From Rhodospirillum sp. UBA1311 (GTDB taxonomy: Bacteria; Pseudomonadota; Alphaproteobacteria; Rhodospirillales; Rhodospirillaceae), in NCBI GenBank assembly GCA_002307145.1, contig DBTR01000018.1, positions 1,534 to 8,786 of the forward strand: 7,253 nucleotides of DNA. Direction: 5' to 3'. Each line of letters starts with the position of its first letter. The stretch's first letter is position 1. Position numbers and translations under genes: made by a program. Under the pieces are notes generated by a model. It did no database searches and was not told the DNA's origin. It saw nothing but the letters and a program-made list of their open reading frames with translations. Positions 6,177 through 7,253 of this stretch are shown one piece after another.

Positions 6177-6618
6177 CGATTTTCCCAACAAGCTCCTCGA
6201 AGTCGCTGACTTCGCGGAAGTTCTTGTAGACCGACGCAAACCGGATGTAGGCGACGGGATCGAGCGTCAGCAGGGCTTCCATCACCATTTCGCCGATCAT
6301 GTCGGAGGAAACCTCGGTCTCGCCGGAGGATTCCAGGCGACGCTGGATGCCGGTGACGAGGCGCTCGATCCGGTCAGGATCGACGGCGCGCTTGCGCACC
6401 GCGACCTGAATCGACCGGGCGAGCTTGTCGCGGTCGAACGGCGTGCGCCGTCCATCCTTCTTCACCACCGCGAGTTCGCGGATCTGCACCCGCTCGAAGG
6501 TGGTGAAGCGCGAGCCGCACTTCGGGCAGGAACGGCGACGACGGATCGCCGCATTGTCTTCGGTCGGACGAGAATCCTTGACCTGGGTATCCTCGTTTCC
6601 ACAAAACGGACAGCGCAT
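6148..6618 (-). CDS. nrdR: Transcriptional repressor NrdR
   Basis: NrdR is a nucleotide-sensing repressor of ribonucleotide reductase operons. It binds paired NrdR boxes when its ATP-cone domain carries dATP together with ATP. The 156-residue length is typical. The N-terminal zinc ribbon has cysteines at 3, 6, 31 and 34 (MRCPFCG and CPKCGSRF) and a basic IRRRRSC stretch. The ATP-cone follows at about 49-139 with VVKKDGRRTPFDRDKL at 51-66 and YIRFASVYKNF at 124-134. GGGGGA lies just upstream of the ATG. It lies between glyA (54 bp upstream) and ribD (overlapping by 29 bp). This is a common arrangement that couples the repressor to vitamin genes without implying that it regulates them. No NrdR-box pair is visible in this window. 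Confidence 0.97.
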   Translation of the reverse strand: MRCPFCGNEDTQVKDSRPTEDNAAIRRRRSCPKCGSRFTTFERVQIRELAVVKKDGRRTPFDRDKLARSIQVAVRKRAVDPDRIERLVTGIQRRLESSGETEVSSDMIGEMVMEALLTLDPVAYIRFASVYKNFREVSDFEELVGKIGEQEHPFGA

Positions 6619-6646
6619 GCGCCGTTCCCCCTTAATTTTTATCGTC

Positions 6647-6663
6647 CGCCGCTTGCTGCGGCG
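6647..6663 (-). other. Short GC hairpin between glyA and nrdR
   Basis: CGCCGC (6647-6652) and GCGGCG (6658-6663) form a 6-bp stem with a 5-base loop, starting 9 bases after the glyA stop. On the minus strand it is followed by an A-rich stretch rather than a T-tract, so it does not look like an intrinsic terminator. It may be only a chance GC palindrome or a weak processing or attenuation structure. Confidence 0.3.
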
Positions 6664-6672
6664 CGCCCGTCG

Positions 6673-7253
6673 TCAGCTGGTATAGGACAAGCCCGGGTAG
6701 ATCGGGAATTTCGCCAGAAGCGCCTCGACCTCGCCGCGCACCCGCGCCTCGACCATCGCGTCGCCATCGGGGTTCTGGTGCAGAACTTCGAGGACGTCGC
6801 AAATCATGTGTCCGACCTTCTCGAATTCCGCGACGCCAAAGCCGCGCGAAGTCGCCGCCGGGGTACCGAGGCGGACGCCCGAGGTCACCGTCGGCTTTTC
6901 CGGGTCGAACGGAATGCCGTTCTTGTTGCAGGTGATGCCGGCGCGCTCCAGCGCCTTCTCGGCGACGTTGCCGGTGAGTTGCATCGGCCGCAGATCGACA
7001 AGCATCAGGTGCGTGTCGGTGCCGCCCGAAACGATGTCGAGCCCGCGCGCCTTCAGGACCTTGGCGAGCGCCTGGGCGTTGTCCACCACCTGGCGGCCGT
7101 AATCGCGGAACGCCGGGGTCAGCGCCTCGCCGAACGCGACCGCTTTGGCGGCGATCACATGCATCAGGGGGCCGCCCTGCGAACCCGGGAAGATCGCGGA
7201 GTTGAACTTCTTCGCGAGCGCCTCGTCGTTGGTGAGGATCATGCCGCCGCGCG
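6673..7253 (-). CDS. glyA: Serine hydroxymethyltransferase, C-terminal part (cut by window edge)
   Basis: GlyA is a cytoplasmic PLP enzyme that converts serine and tetrahydrofolate to glycine and 5,10-methylenetetrahydrofolate, the main one-carbon source for purines and thymidylate. The last 192 residues are visible, a little under half of the usual 420-430. They begin with RGGMILTND, the end of the conserved stretch after the PLP lysine. That lysine lies outside the window. The next conserved blocks are FPGSQGGPLMHVIAAKAVAF, SGGTDTHLMLVDLR, GITCNKNGIPFD and TSGVRLGTPAATSRGF, all typical of bacterial GlyA. The C-terminus is intact, ending in YPGLSYTS. nrdR starts 54 bp downstream on the same strand with no convincing terminator between them. 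Co-transcription of glyA, nrdR and the rib genes is inferred from spacing and strand. Confidence 0.97.
   Translation of the reverse strand, partial: RGGMILTNDEALAKKFNSAIFPGSQGGPLMHVIAAKAVAFGEALTPAFRDYGRQVVDNAQALAKVLKARGLDIVSGGTDTHLMLVDLRPMQLTGNVAEKALERAGITCNKNGIPFDPEKPTVTSGVRLGTPAATSRGFGVAEFEKVGHMICDVLEVLHQNPDGDAMVEARVRGEVEALLAKFPIYPGLSYTS

Noticed and set aside
5328..6209. Plus-strand open frame of 293 codons opposite ribD
   Set aside because: It is antisense to a well-conserved enzyme gene, with a low-complexity translation and no family resemblance.
6619..6672. Possible promoter or terminator between glyA and nrdR around the A-rich ATAAAAATTAAG
   Set aside because: No -35 element lies at a suitable distance and the preceding hairpin lacks a T-tract. 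The A-rich stretch is better explained as an unstructured region before the nrdR ribosome binding site.

Overview
The window is a GC-rich stretch of proteobacterial chromosome, most probably from an alphaproteobacterium of Rhodospirillales type. That placement is inferred from the gene order, a RibH of the alphaproteobacterial kind and a membrane pyrophosphatase next door; no marker here fixes the genus. Every supported gene lies on the minus strand, so the cluster is read from high to low coordinates. I found no tRNA, rRNA, mobile element, CRISPR array or phage gene, and no gene-free stretch longer than 214 bases.

Reading in the direction of transcription: the C-terminal part of glyA (serine hydroxymethyltransferase, cut by the window edge) is followed by nrdR (ribonucleotide reductase repressor), ribD (pyrimidine deaminase/reductase), ribE (riboflavin synthase), a ribBA-like gene best called ribBX, ribH (lumazine synthase), nusB (antitermination factor), thiL (thiamine monophosphate kinase) and a small FliL-like single-pass membrane protein. 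Junctions are tight: nrdR/ribD overlap by 29 bp, thiL and the FliL-like gene share ATGA, ribE ends 5 bp before ribBX, and the remaining gaps are 22 to 54 bp. The run reads as one transcription unit ending at a perfect 11-bp hairpin at 751-779. Beyond a 214-bp intergenic region lies the 5' part of hppA (membrane proton-pumping pyrophosphatase), apparently a separate unit.

The rib genes supply the deaminase/reductase, dihydroxybutanone phosphate synthase, lumazine synthase and riboflavin synthase steps. The first step, GTP cyclohydrolase II, is probably not encoded here: the C-terminal domain that would carry it has lost all three zinc cysteines and about 14 residues of the active-site region. 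A separate ribA is expected elsewhere. ThiL makes thiamine pyrophosphate, so the operon joins two cofactor pathways with one-carbon metabolism (GlyA) and nucleotide-linked regulation (NrdR).

The region is largely ordinary housekeeping sequence and I see no convincing undescribed system. The points most worth a second look are the degenerate RibBX domain, a hairpin in the hppA leader that would bury its ribosome binding site, three phased 7-bp repeats upstream of hppA, and the unexplained FliL-like gene fixed to the end of the cofactor operon.
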